64,000 nucleotides of DNA, from the NCBI RefSeq assembly GCF_029502005.1, contig NZ_JAMQOT010000003.1, forward strand, positions 248,001 to 312,000. The letters run 5' to 3'. The position numbers and the translations under genes are program-made. This DNA is from Natrinema salsiterrestre (GTDB lineage: Archaea > Halobacteriota > Halobacteria > Halobacteriales > Natrialbaceae). This document shows, one piece after another, positions 17,761 through 25,599 of this stretch (positions within the stretch are counted from its first letter, which is position 1; each line of letters starts with the position of its first letter). The notes below the pieces were generated by a model that ran no database searches, was not told the DNA's origin, and saw only the letters and a list, made by a program, of their open reading frames with translations.

Positions 17761-18195
17761 ATGACCGAGCCGCGGTTCACCGGGATCCTGCTCTACGACG
17801 GCGACTGTCCGTTCTGCTCGGCGGCCTCGACCGCGATGCGGCAACTCGAGGGCGTCGGCGTCGTCCCCTGGGACGAACCGGCCGCACGGGCGTTCCTCGA
17901 GGCGCAGTTCGGCGAGGTCCCCTTCGCGCTGTTCTTCGCGGACATCGAGGCGGAGACCGTCTGGGCGGGCCGGGCCGCCGCGACCGAACTGTGCGAGCGG
18001 GCCGGGATGCCGGTGCTGGTTCAGGACGTCGTCGACGAGAACTACGAACGCGTCGCGGACGCAATTCGGTTCGTCTCGAGCACGGACCGAGAGATCGACC
18101 CCTATCACGACGCCTATCCGATGGCCGACGACGCAGCGGCGCTGTTCGACGACCTCGCGGCTACCGGGAATCGGACGCACGTACCGAGCGGCTGA
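17761..18195 (+). CDS. DCC family thiol-disulfide oxidoreductase-like protein (DUF393)
   Basis: The 144-residue protein has LYDGDCPFC at residues 11-19, giving the family-defining DxDCxxC signature with Cys16 and Cys19. It has a thioredoxin-like fold and a helical C-terminus. The biochemical role of the family is poorly known; a disulfide-exchange function is inferred from the CxxC. It lies 80 bases after the ferredoxin and may be co-transcribed with it. Confidence 0.88.
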   Translation: MTEPRFTGILLYDGDCPFCSAASTAMRQLEGVGVVPWDEPAARAFLEAQFGEVPFALFFADIEAETVWAGRAAATELCERAGMPVLVQDVVDENYERVADAIRFVSSTDREIDPYHDAYPMADDAAALFDDLAATGNRTHVPSG

Positions 18196-18257
18196 GTCCG
18201 ATCTCGGGTATCGGTCAGCGGATCTCGAGCGACCGAGCGGCCGCTCGAGCCGTTCGA

Positions 18258-19865
18258 TCACTGCACGTCGACCGAGCCCCGCATCGAGTCGGGATGGACC
18301 TGACAGTAGTATTCGGCCATCTCCGCCGACGCCGTGAACGTGACCGTCTGGGTCGAGCCTTCGTCGCCCATGAACTCGGAGGCGAGCAGGTCCTCGCCGG
18401 TCTCGTCTTCGATCGCGAAATTGTGCTGCAGGCCGTCGCCGTTCTCCCAGACGAGGACGTACTCGGTTCCCTCCTCGAGTTCGAGTGTCGGGTTCTCCGT
18501 TCCCGAGATATCGTCAGGTGCCTCCCCTTGCCAGCCCTGCGTTTCACCGACGAGTCGGATGTCGGCTTCCGCGTCGGTCTCGCCGTTCTCGTCGGTCTCC
18601 TGACTGCCTTCACCACCGGGGAACTCCCAGTCCGCGAACGGCCCCTCGACGAGTTCGTCTTGCTCCCACATCGCGTGAATGAACGGCTGCGTGTCGCCGT
18701 TCGGAAGCTCGAACGCGGTCGGGACCGGATCGTACACCGGGCCGTCGTCCGTCGGCCGGATCGGCAGGACCACGCCGTGCGTGTGGTGGATCTGCCCCGC
18801 GATGGTATTGCTCGGCTCGAGGGGCATCTCCTCGTCGAGTGCCATGTCGTACTGCGCGTCTCGGACCGTCTGCGTGGTCATGAAGTGGATGACGCGGAAC
18901 CCCTCTTCGGTCGCCAGCTCGCCGTTGACGTGGAGGTTTCCGACGCCCCACGACGCGCCGTAGGTGTACGCTCGCGGAAACAGCGGGGAGCCGGTGCCGG
19001 TGATCCCGTGGAGGAAGCCGTCGGTCAACACGCCACCGCCGGTCTCGTAGCCGGGGATCGGCGGCTGGATGACGTGGTCGTGCTCGATCTCGTACTCGTT
19101 GCCCGCCGGGTCGGTAAACTGCGCGCTGAGATCGATCGCGTCGGGCGTATCTCCCGGCATCCCGGGGAGGTCGTACGGCCGGTGGTCCTCGTAGGTGATC
19201 TCGAACGAGCCGCTCGTCACCTCTGCATTGTCGCTGTACAGGGTCGGCTCGGCCAGCACCTGCTGGGCGATCGCGTCCTCGCCGGTCTCCTCGAGGCCGC
19301 CGTTCCCGCCGGCCGTCACGTTTCCGTCGGTGACGTTGGTCTCGTTCCCGAGACCGCCGTTCCCGCCATCCGTCACGTTCGCGTCGGTGACGTTGGTCTC
19401 GTTCCCGGCAGTGGCGTTGGTTTCGTTCCCGAGGCCACCTCCCGCGATACCGCCTTCGCCCGCCTCCTCGATCGGCTCGCGGGCCTCGTCGGGCGCGGCC
19501 ACGAGGAACGGGAGGTCCTCGAGCAACTGCGGAACGGCCTCCCCGAGCGGGTCCGGGAGCTGTCGCGCCTGCTCGATTCGCGCCTCGAGCAGATCGGTCC
19601 CGTTCCGCGGGTTCTCCGCCGTCCCGAACACCATCGGGCTCAATCGCCGTTCGCCGGGCAGGACCCAGTAGAAGGCGTTGTCCGGTTCTTGTCTCGCGGT
19701 TACCGTCACTGCCGGCTCCTCGCTATCGCCTGTACCGTCGCCGTCCTCGGATCCGTCGCCGTTTCCTTGCTGACTCCGGCTCGCGCCGACGCCGTACGCG
19801 CTCGCCATGCCGCCGATCGATGCTATCGCCCCCAGTTCGAGAAACCGCCGTCGTGATGACGACAT
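18258..19865 (-). CDS. Tat-exported protein with sequon-array linker and C-terminal cupredoxin domain
   Basis: The 535-residue protein starts MSSSRRRFLELGAIAS, a twin-arginine signal without an obvious lipobox. Residues 144-190 are a Gly/Asn/Thr linker with eight N-x-T sequons (N147, 150, 155, 158, 163, 174, 177, 182). The middle region (205-405) has several His pairs (e.g. HHTHG at 360-364). The last 95 residues form a cupredoxin domain with type-1 copper ligands His481, Cys521, His524 and Met528. It is probably an extracytoplasmic copper redox protein, glycosylated in the linker. The signal-peptide start at 19865 is chosen over a longer frame. Function of the central domain is unknown. Confidence 0.8.
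   Translation of the reverse strand: MSSSRRRFLELGAIASIGGMASAYGVGASRSQQGNGDGSEDGDGTGDSEEPAVTVTARQEPDNAFYWVLPGERRLSPMVFGTAENPRNGTDLLEARIEQARQLPDPLGEAVPQLLEDLPFLVAAPDEAREPIEEAGEGGIAGGGLGNETNATAGNETNVTDANVTDGGNGGLGNETNVTDGNVTAGGNGGLEETGEDAIAQQVLAEPTLYSDNAEVTSGSFEITYEDHRPYDLPGMPGDTPDAIDLSAQFTDPAGNEYEIEHDHVIQPPIPGYETGGGVLTDGFLHGITGTGSPLFPRAYTYGASWGVGNLHVNGELATEEGFRVIHFMTTQTVRDAQYDMALDEEMPLEPSNTIAGQIHHTHGVVLPIRPTDDGPVYDPVPTAFELPNGDTQPFIHAMWEQDELVEGPFADWEFPGGEGSQETDENGETDAEADIRLVGETQGWQGEAPDDISGTENPTLELEEGTEYVLVWENGDGLQHNFAIEDETGEDLLASEFMGDEGSTQTVTFTASAEMAEYYCQVHPDSMRGSVDVQ
19296..19436 (-). repeat. Coding tandem repeat NETNVTDGN (sequon array)
   Basis: The repeat inside the cupredoxin gene encodes residues 144-190. 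Two imperfect blocks of the form GLGNETN-x-T-(D/A)... are visible both at protein level and in the DNA (recurring GTTGGTCTCGTTCCC on the plus strand). Such arrays expand or contract by slippage. Confidence 0.7.
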
Positions 19866-20045
19866 ACGAGACCGACACCGAGGACGCCGATAAAAGCCGT
19901 CCCGGTGGTGTGTGGCGATCGAATAGCCATTGGTCATGAAAGCGAGGGTGTGAGAACAGACAGTCCGAGCGACACGTCGGAGACGCTGATCGCGTTCCCA
20001 CCGAGACCACTCGCGACGCGATGGCGTCGAGATCGGCTCGATCCG

Positions 20046-21326
20046 CTACGCCGGGTTCGGCTCTGGCAGGGCCCGACGGCTCCGCGGCGGCACGAGGTAG
20101 TTCGCCCGGTTGCGAACGCTGATGTACTGGAGAATCCCGTTGTTCGTCCGCGAGCCGACCGAACCCTCGGTGAGGTCGGTTCCGGTCATCGCCCGCCGCG
20201 TCTTCACGAAGTCCGCGATCGAGCGCTGCAGGGAGAGGAAGTGAACGCTCGCCCGGTCGTCGTCGGTCGAGTCGAAGTCCCGCCGCAGGATGATCGGCTC
20301 GCCGTCCTCGCGGGCTCGAGCCGCCTTCTGAGCGTGGCCGACTGTCCCCTCGCTCCGGGCGTCCTCGGCCGCACTGCCGCCGACCTCGGCGACGCGGCTC
20401 GAGTCGCCGAGGTTGTCCCCGACGCCCTCGACGAGATCCTCCTCGGCGTGGGCCGGCGAGAACATCTTGGCGACGCGCTGCTCGCGGCTGTCCTGTTCGT
20501 ACCACTGGTGGAGGTGCAGGTCGATCTTCGAGAGGTGGATCGTCGTCCCGCCGGCGAAGGGACCGTCCCGGATCGTCACGCGATCCTCGCTCGCCTGCGT
20601 CTGCCTGAACCCCGATTTGAACCCCATGAACAGCGGCGCGTCCTCCGGAACGGGCTCGCTGTCCGGAATCCCGCTGACGCCGGACTGGCGCTCCGCGGGG
20701 AGGCCGGGACCGATGAATCCCGTTCGGCGTTCCGCGACGTCGAAGATGCCATCGAAACTCGCCTCGACTTCGAGCCCGTTCAGCTCCTCGATCTCCCCCT
20801 TCAGGGCCTCTTCGGCGCTCAGCGTCACGTGCCCGTAGTCGCTCGCCAGGTGAACGAGCGCGTCGTACTCGTCGAGCTGCGGGTCCTCGATCGGCGCGAG
20901 GGCTTCGGGGTCGGGGAGGTCGACTCCGTCGGGGAGATCGTCCTCGAACCGGTCGAAGTACGCCGGGCCGTAGCCGACCGCGAACGCCAGTCCTCCGTTT
21001 CCGCGCTCGTACGCCCGCTCGAGGGTTCGGAAGGCGGCCTCGAGTCGCTCGCGTTCGCCGTCGGCGGCTGCCGGGCCGTCGCCGACGTACTCGAGGGCGA
21101 GCAGGAGGTGGTGTTCGGGCGGCTCGACGTTGCCGTGGTCGTCCGTCGAGAGGAAGTCGTTCCAGGCGTGTTGCCGACTGGGAAGTTCGTCGGGGGCGAG
21201 CGAGGCCTGCGGGACGTCCTCGACGTCTTCGCGCTGGAGGCAGGCGGAGAGTGCGCTCGCGCCGCCGATGGCGACCGCGCTGCGGACGAACGCGCGACGG
21301 GAGAGCCCGCGATCCGAACCGTTCAT
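20046..21326 (-). CDS. Tat lipoprotein resembling dye-decolorizing (DyP-type) heme peroxidase
   Basis: The 426-residue protein has a twin-arginine signal (LSRRAFVRSA) ending in a lipobox LSAC, so Cys29 would be the lipid anchor. The second half follows DyP peroxidase order: a GFK-x-G motif at 235-239, a GG..IHLSKIDLHLHQW stretch at 259-275, a His (H331) about 16 residues before ILRR (346-349), LSLQRSIADF (365-373), and a C-terminal LVPPRSRRALP. In typical DyPs the distal motif is GF-x-DG with a catalytic Asp; here it is GFKSG, with Ser238 in that position. Heme binding through H331 is likely but peroxidase activity is uncertain. It lies divergent from a ferritin-like gene. Confidence 0.72.
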   Translation of the reverse strand: MNGSDRGLSRRAFVRSAVAIGGASALSACLQREDVEDVPQASLAPDELPSRQHAWNDFLSTDDHGNVEPPEHHLLLALEYVGDGPAAADGERERLEAAFRTLERAYERGNGGLAFAVGYGPAYFDRFEDDLPDGVDLPDPEALAPIEDPQLDEYDALVHLASDYGHVTLSAEEALKGEIEELNGLEVEASFDGIFDVAERRTGFIGPGLPAERQSGVSGIPDSEPVPEDAPLFMGFKSGFRQTQASEDRVTIRDGPFAGGTTIHLSKIDLHLHQWYEQDSREQRVAKMFSPAHAEEDLVEGVGDNLGDSSRVAEVGGSAAEDARSEGTVGHAQKAARAREDGEPIILRRDFDSTDDDRASVHFLSLQRSIADFVKTRRAMTGTDLTEGSVGSRTNNGILQYISVRNRANYLVPPRSRRALPEPNPA

Positions 21327-21501
21327 ACACGACCCTCGGGGGTTGACGAGTAAGGATATTGCGGTCGGACCGGGTGTCGGGCGCGACGTCTGTACGGCGT
21401 CGCGGTTCTAGAACCGCCGTCAGGCGTCCTTTTGGCCGCGAGTGACCGTCGGCAGTTGCAAGCAAAGATTGATGCCTCGAGTTATGGGAGTGACCCGGTG
21501 A

Positions 21502-22164
21502 ATGTCCGACGACAAACCACACGCCGCAGGCAACGTCGACGCCGGAGACACGAGCGAACGGGTCGGAATGGCGGTGCTTCGCGAACGCGGGCTCGAGCCC
21601 GAGGAACTGCGCGAGAAACTGATCGACGCGATCGGCGCCGAGTTCACCACCTATTACTACTACACGAACCTCCGAATGCACCTCGCCGGGCACGAGGATT
21701 ACAAGGAGATCGCCGAGGACGCTCGCCTCGAGGACCGGGCGCACTTCGAACTCGTCGCACCGCGGGTGTACGAACTGGGCGGCCATCTGCCCAACGACAT
21801 CCGCGACTTCGCGGATCGGGCGTCCTGCCCGGACGCCGAAGTACCGGTCCCGTACGACGACGAGGGCGGCCGCCTCGACATCACCGAACTCGCGGCCGAG
21901 GACGTCCTCGAGGTGCTGCTCGAGGCCGAGCGCTGTGCCATTCGAACGTGGTCGGAGATCTGCGACATGACCCACGGGAAGGATCCGCGGACCTACGACA
22001 TGGCCTCGCGCATTCTCCAGGAGGAGATCGAACACGAGGCCTGGTTCGTCGAACTCCTCTCGATGGAACGAGACGGTGAGATCAACCCCGCTGGCCACTT
22101 CGTCCGGGGCGAACCCGGCGATGCACCGCTCTCGACGAACCGCCGGTTCAACGACAGCGCGTGA
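21502..22164 (+). CDS. Ferritin-like / Dps-like protein
   Basis: The 220-residue four-helix-bundle protein has helix 1 with [10 protein letters not shown] and helix 2 with EDRAHFE, giving an E-x6-Y and E-x2-H metal site. A second pair follows: LLEAERCAI and EEIEHEAWF. These are the di-iron ligands of ferritin/Dps-like proteins. It resembles the DpsL/bacterioferritin-like branch more than the canonical 180-residue haloarchaeal DpsA. It probably stores iron or detoxifies peroxide with iron in the cytosol. It is divergent from the DyP-like lipoprotein, with 175 bases between them. Confidence 0.85.
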   Translation: MSDDKPHAAGNVDAGDTSERVGMAVLRERGLEPEELREKLIDAIGAEFTTYYYYTNLRMHLAGHEDYKEIAEDARLEDRAHFELVAPRVYELGGHLPNDIRDFADRASCPDAEVPVPYDDEGGRLDITELAAEDVLEVLLEAERCAIRTWSEICDMTHGKDPRTYDMASRILQEEIEHEAWFVELLSMERDGEINPAGHFVRGEPGDAPLSTNRRFNDSA

Positions 22165-22372
22165 GCGGCCGCCAGCGCTCGGACCGTTCGAACGGCACCC
22201 ACGTGAGCGTCGCACGCGGGTCGTTCACCGTCGAATCCGGTGCGTCACGATCGGTCACGGCTCACCGTCTAACGCATGATTTTCGACCACCTGAACCAGG
22301 GAACGGCACGCGAGCGCGACCGCCTGAGCGCGCGCTGCCGGTCGAGTCGCGAGGGAGCGGCCGAACGACCGG

Positions 22373-23032
22373 TCAGACGAACTCGGGCAGCGCCGCCAGC
22401 GACTCGATTTCGTGCGCCGGCTCCGCGGAGAGTTCGTAGCCGGTGCGGTGATCGCGACGGATGAACGCCGCGTCGATCCCGACTGCGTCGGCCGCGGCGA
22501 TATCGACCCGGCTATCGCCCACGAAAAGCGGGTTCTCGATCCCGAGGTCCGCGAGCGCCCGCTCGAGGTAGTAGGGCCTCGGTTTCTTCCGCTCGATCCC
22601 CTCGAGCGTCGGCTCGCGGCCGTACCAGACGTCGAATTCCGCGAGCGTGCAGTGCTCGAGCACGTTGCCGATCGTCTCGTGTTGGTTGTTGCTGACGATC
22701 GCCGTGGGTACCGACAGCGACTCGAGCGCCGCGACGTCGTCGTAGTGCCGTTTCCGGCCGGCCCGAAGCTCCGCGAGCTGGGCCGCGATCGCGGCGTCTT
22801 CGCGGGCGGTCCAGAGCTCGTCGGGGCCGATACCGTGGTCGGCCGCGACTCCACGAAGCGACGGCACGTCCGGACCGAGGAGCGTATCGACGTCGTCCGG
22901 AGACGGATCCGCGACGCCGACGGTCTCGAACGCCTCGTGCACGGCGTCGACCAGGACGTCGCGATCCGTCGGCGTCGTCAGCACGCCGTCGTTGTCGAAG
23001 ATCACCGCATCGTACGTGGTCCGAGCTCCCAT
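22373..23032 (-). CDS. HAD family hydrolase (phosphoglycolate phosphatase-like)
   Basis: The 219-residue protein has motif I DNDGVLTTP at about residues 12-20, motif II in AIVSNNQ, and motif IV GDSRVDIAAA in the last third. A helical cap domain separates motifs I and II. The enzyme dephosphorylates a small phosphorylated metabolite. The substrate is unknown. The upstream open frame adds 38 residues without similarity, so MGARTTYD at 23032 is the likely start. Confidence 0.88.
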   Translation of the reverse strand: MGARTTYDAVIFDNDGVLTTPTDRDVLVDAVHEAFETVGVADPSPDDVDTLLGPDVPSLRGVAADHGIGPDELWTAREDAAIAAQLAELRAGRKRHYDDVAALESLSVPTAIVSNNQHETIGNVLEHCTLAEFDVWYGREPTLEGIERKKPRPYYLERALADLGIENPLFVGDSRVDIAAADAVGIDAAFIRRDHRTGYELSAEPAHEIESLAALPEFV

Positions 23033-23167
23033 ATGGGTCCAGTAGTGGGCGGAGAGGTTTCGGCGTTGTGTCCGTGCTCGAACGATGCCGCCGTCCGAAA
23101 CGGTGGCCGCTCGAGTGCTCCACCGGCGTCCCGCGCCGATTTCCACGGCCGGGACTCGGGAGAAAAT

Positions 23168-23176
23168 ACTTATATA
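23168..23176 (+). promoter_or_regulatory. TATA box of the HTTM gene
   Basis: ACTTATATA lies about 40 bases before the ATG at 23213. It gives a short leader rather than a leaderless start. Confidence 0.5.
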
Positions 23177-23212
23177 CCGGCTGACAACCGAGGAGCGACG
23201 TCGCCCCTCCCA

Positions 23213-24769
23213 ATGACAGCGGTATCATCCGAATCGACGACCGCGACCGGCGCTGACGCGTCGAGACTCGCGTCGCTTCGAGCGTTCGTCCGGTCGCGTC
23301 TCGGGATCGATCCGCGAGCGCTCGCCGCGTTCCGGATCGGGCTCGGGCTCGTCGTCCTGTTCGATCTGCTCGCCCTTCGGGCACCGGGTCTGGTGACGTT
23401 CTACACGGACGAGGGCGTCCTCACCCGATCCGCACTCGCGGAGACGACGCCGGTGCTCGCCCGGTGGTCGCTCCACGCCCTGTCGGGCTCGGTCTGGGTT
23501 CAGGCCCTGTTGCTCGGAGCGACCGGTGTCCTCGCGGCCTGCGTGCTCGTCGGCTACAGACACCGACTCGCGGCGCTCGCTATCACGCTCCTCCTCGCGT
23601 CGCTGCACGCGCGCAACCCGTATCTGGTCAACGGCGGCGATACGATCCTCATTTCGCTGCTCGTCTTCGCGGCTCTCCTCCCGCTCGAGCTGCGGTGGTC
23701 GCTCCGTTCGCGTCGGTCCCGGAGCCGGGGTACCAGCGATTCACATCGCGATGACGGTCGCGTCGTTTCGGTCGCAACTGCGATCCTCCTCCTGCACGTC
23801 GTCGTCATCTACGCGATCAACGCGATCCTCAAGTTCCGGAGTGACGCCTGGATGGCGGGCGTCGGAGCCCAGCGGATCTTGCAGCTCGAGGATTTCGTCT
23901 ACCTGTTGGGACCGGCGATCGCGGAGGTTCCCGCCGTCCTGGTCGCGATCAACTGGCTCTGGACCGCCACCCTCGCTGCGTCGGTACTGCTCGTCCTCGC
24001 GACCGGTCGGCTCCGGACGGCGACGGTCGCCGCGTTCGTCGGGGCCCACCTCGGCATGGCGGTCACGATGCGGCTCGGGGCCTTTCCGTTCGTCATGGTC
24101 GCGGTCCTCCTCGTCTTCCTGCCGCCGCAGTTCTGGGACCGTATCGACCGGTACGGCTCGACGATCGGGTTCGGGCGGCGTCTCGAGTCGTTCGTGAGGG
24201 GTGCACGGATCGAACGGAAGAGCGAGCCCGCGAGCGAAGAGAACGCGACGACCGGTGCAGAATCGGCCGGTGCGGTACTGTCACCGGGTCTTCTGCGCAG
24301 TGTCCGACTCGCTGCGTCCGTGCTCCTCGTCTGTGTTTTCGTCGCCATCGTGGGCTGGCAGGTCGCCGCGGCAGGGCTGGTCGATACCCCGGTTTCGGGA
24401 GACGATAGCACGCTGGGCAGTGCGAGCTGGGCCTTCTTCGCACCGGATCCGCCGGATTCCTACAGCTGGTACGTCGTCGAAGCGACAGACGAATCCGGGG
24501 CATCGACCGATCTCGTCACCGGCGGGCCGGTGACGTTCGACCGACCGCCCAACGCCATGGATCGATATCCGTCGACGCTCTGGAAGCGATACGGAACGAA
24601 AGCACAGGGCGCGGGCGATCCCGTTCTCGAGTCGGCGGGCGCGTACTTCTGTGACCGCGCACCCGCTGGGATCGAGTCGGTGACCGTCTACCGCGTCGAA
24701 CAGCCGGTCGACGCTGACGGGCCGGTCGGCGAGCCGATCCGACACCAGCGCCTCTCACGTGCGTGCTGA
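23213..24769 (+). CDS. HTTM domain membrane protein
   Basis: The 518-residue protein has about 8-10 hydrophobic segments between residues 35 and 400. RIGLGLVVLFDLLALR and HARNPYLVNGGDTILI segments are characteristic of the HTTM (vitamin-K-dependent gamma-carboxylase-like) membrane domain. An acidic hydrophilic loop lies near 340-360. The C-terminal 110 residues form an extracytoplasmic-looking domain with FFAPDPPDSYSWY. The reaction catalysed in archaea is unknown; a carboxylase role is not implied by homology alone. Confidence 0.85.
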   Translation: MTAVSSESTTATGADASRLASLRAFVRSRLGIDPRALAAFRIGLGLVVLFDLLALRAPGLVTFYTDEGVLTRSALAETTPVLARWSLHALSGSVWVQALLLGATGVLAACVLVGYRHRLAALAITLLLASLHARNPYLVNGGDTILISLLVFAALLPLELRWSLRSRRSRSRGTSDSHRDDGRVVSVATAILLLHVVVIYAINAILKFRSDAWMAGVGAQRILQLEDFVYLLGPAIAEVPAVLVAINWLWTATLAASVLLVLATGRLRTATVAAFVGAHLGMAVTMRLGAFPFVMVAVLLVFLPPQFWDRIDRYGSTIGFGRRLESFVRGARIERKSEPASEENATTGAESAGAVLSPGLLRSVRLAASVLLVCVFVAIVGWQVAAAGLVDTPVSGDDSTLGSASWAFFAPDPPDSYSWYVVEATDESGASTDLVTGGPVTFDRPPNAMDRYPSTLWKRYGTKAQGAGDPVLESAGAYFCDRAPAGIESVTVYRVEQPVDADGPVGEPIRHQRLSRAC

Positions 24770-24969
24770 CGCGGTTCCGACCGCCTCCTCGAGAGGTGTG
24801 CGCGCGGCCGCTCGTCGACGGTCCGCATTCTCGGCGGGAGTTCACTGTGCTCCCGAACTCGTCCGTGGGTTCAAGTAGGGACGGGCGACCAGAGCCCTCG
24901 TGACCCGCGACACGGCACCCCATTCGAGCGTCGGGCGGATCGATTCACGCGATTTCGAGCGGGTGGACG

Positions 24970-25575
24970 ATGGGACATAGAGCGCTCGTCGCCTACGGGC
25001 GACCGGACCGGCTCTACGATCTGCGCTACAGTCACTGGGGCGGCGAGGACCTCACGCTCGCGACCGAGATCACTGCGGCGACGCCGCTCGCCGACGGCGC
25101 GATCGAGGGCTCCCTGGTAGCGGATTCGATCGCCCGCGATCGGATCCTCTCCGACTATCTCGACCCCTGCGTGTACGAGGCACTGTACCTCGTCGATCCG
25201 GAAGCGGACTACGAGGTCGATCCCTACCGGATCTGTTGGCTGGAGTGGGGCGACGGCCGCGACGGCGGCCGGGGTGCGATCGTTTCGACCCGGCCCGACG
25301 ACGGCACGGTCGGGCGCTGGTTTCGCGCGACCAAGACCGCCCTGGCCGACATTGTCGAGATGGGTGCGCTCTCGCGACGGGCCGCACAGGCGTATCTCGA
25401 GGCGCGCGTGTGCGAGGAGCGAAACGGGATCCTCTATACCTACGAGGAGTCGCTCGAAGACGGCGACTCGACGTATACGCCCACACCGGACCGGTGGCTC
25501 GAGCGCGACCGTCGGGAGGGCGACGGACCGACGGACGGCATCGACGAATCCGACGAGCGAACGAGAGACGAGTAG
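24970..25575 (+). CDS. Conserved haloarchaeal protein (DUF6735-like)
   Basis: The 201-residue acidic soluble protein opens MGHRALVAYGRPDRLYDLRYSHWGG. The paired YDLRYSHWGG and ICWLEWGDG motifs and FRATKTALADIVEMGALSRR resemble the haloarchaea-only DUF6735 family (from memory). The last 40 residues are charged and low in complexity. No enzymatic motif is visible. The gene is upstream of and convergent with the MutS-family gene, separated by 24 bases. Confidence 0.75.
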   Translation: MGHRALVAYGRPDRLYDLRYSHWGGEDLTLATEITAATPLADGAIEGSLVADSIARDRILSDYLDPCVYEALYLVDPEADYEVDPYRICWLEWGDGRDGGRGAIVSTRPDDGTVGRWFRATKTALADIVEMGALSRRAAQAYLEARVCEERNGILYTYEESLEDGDSTYTPTPDRWLERDRREGDGPTDGIDESDERTRDE

Positions 25576-25599
25576 CGCCGACGGATTCGGCGCTCGTGT

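Noticed and set aside
19723-22215. Very long (830-codon) minus-strand open frame across the DyP-like and ferritin-like genes
   Set aside because: It lies in another frame of well-supported genes; the predicted peptide is Arg/Pro-rich, as expected for shadows of GC-rich halophile genes.
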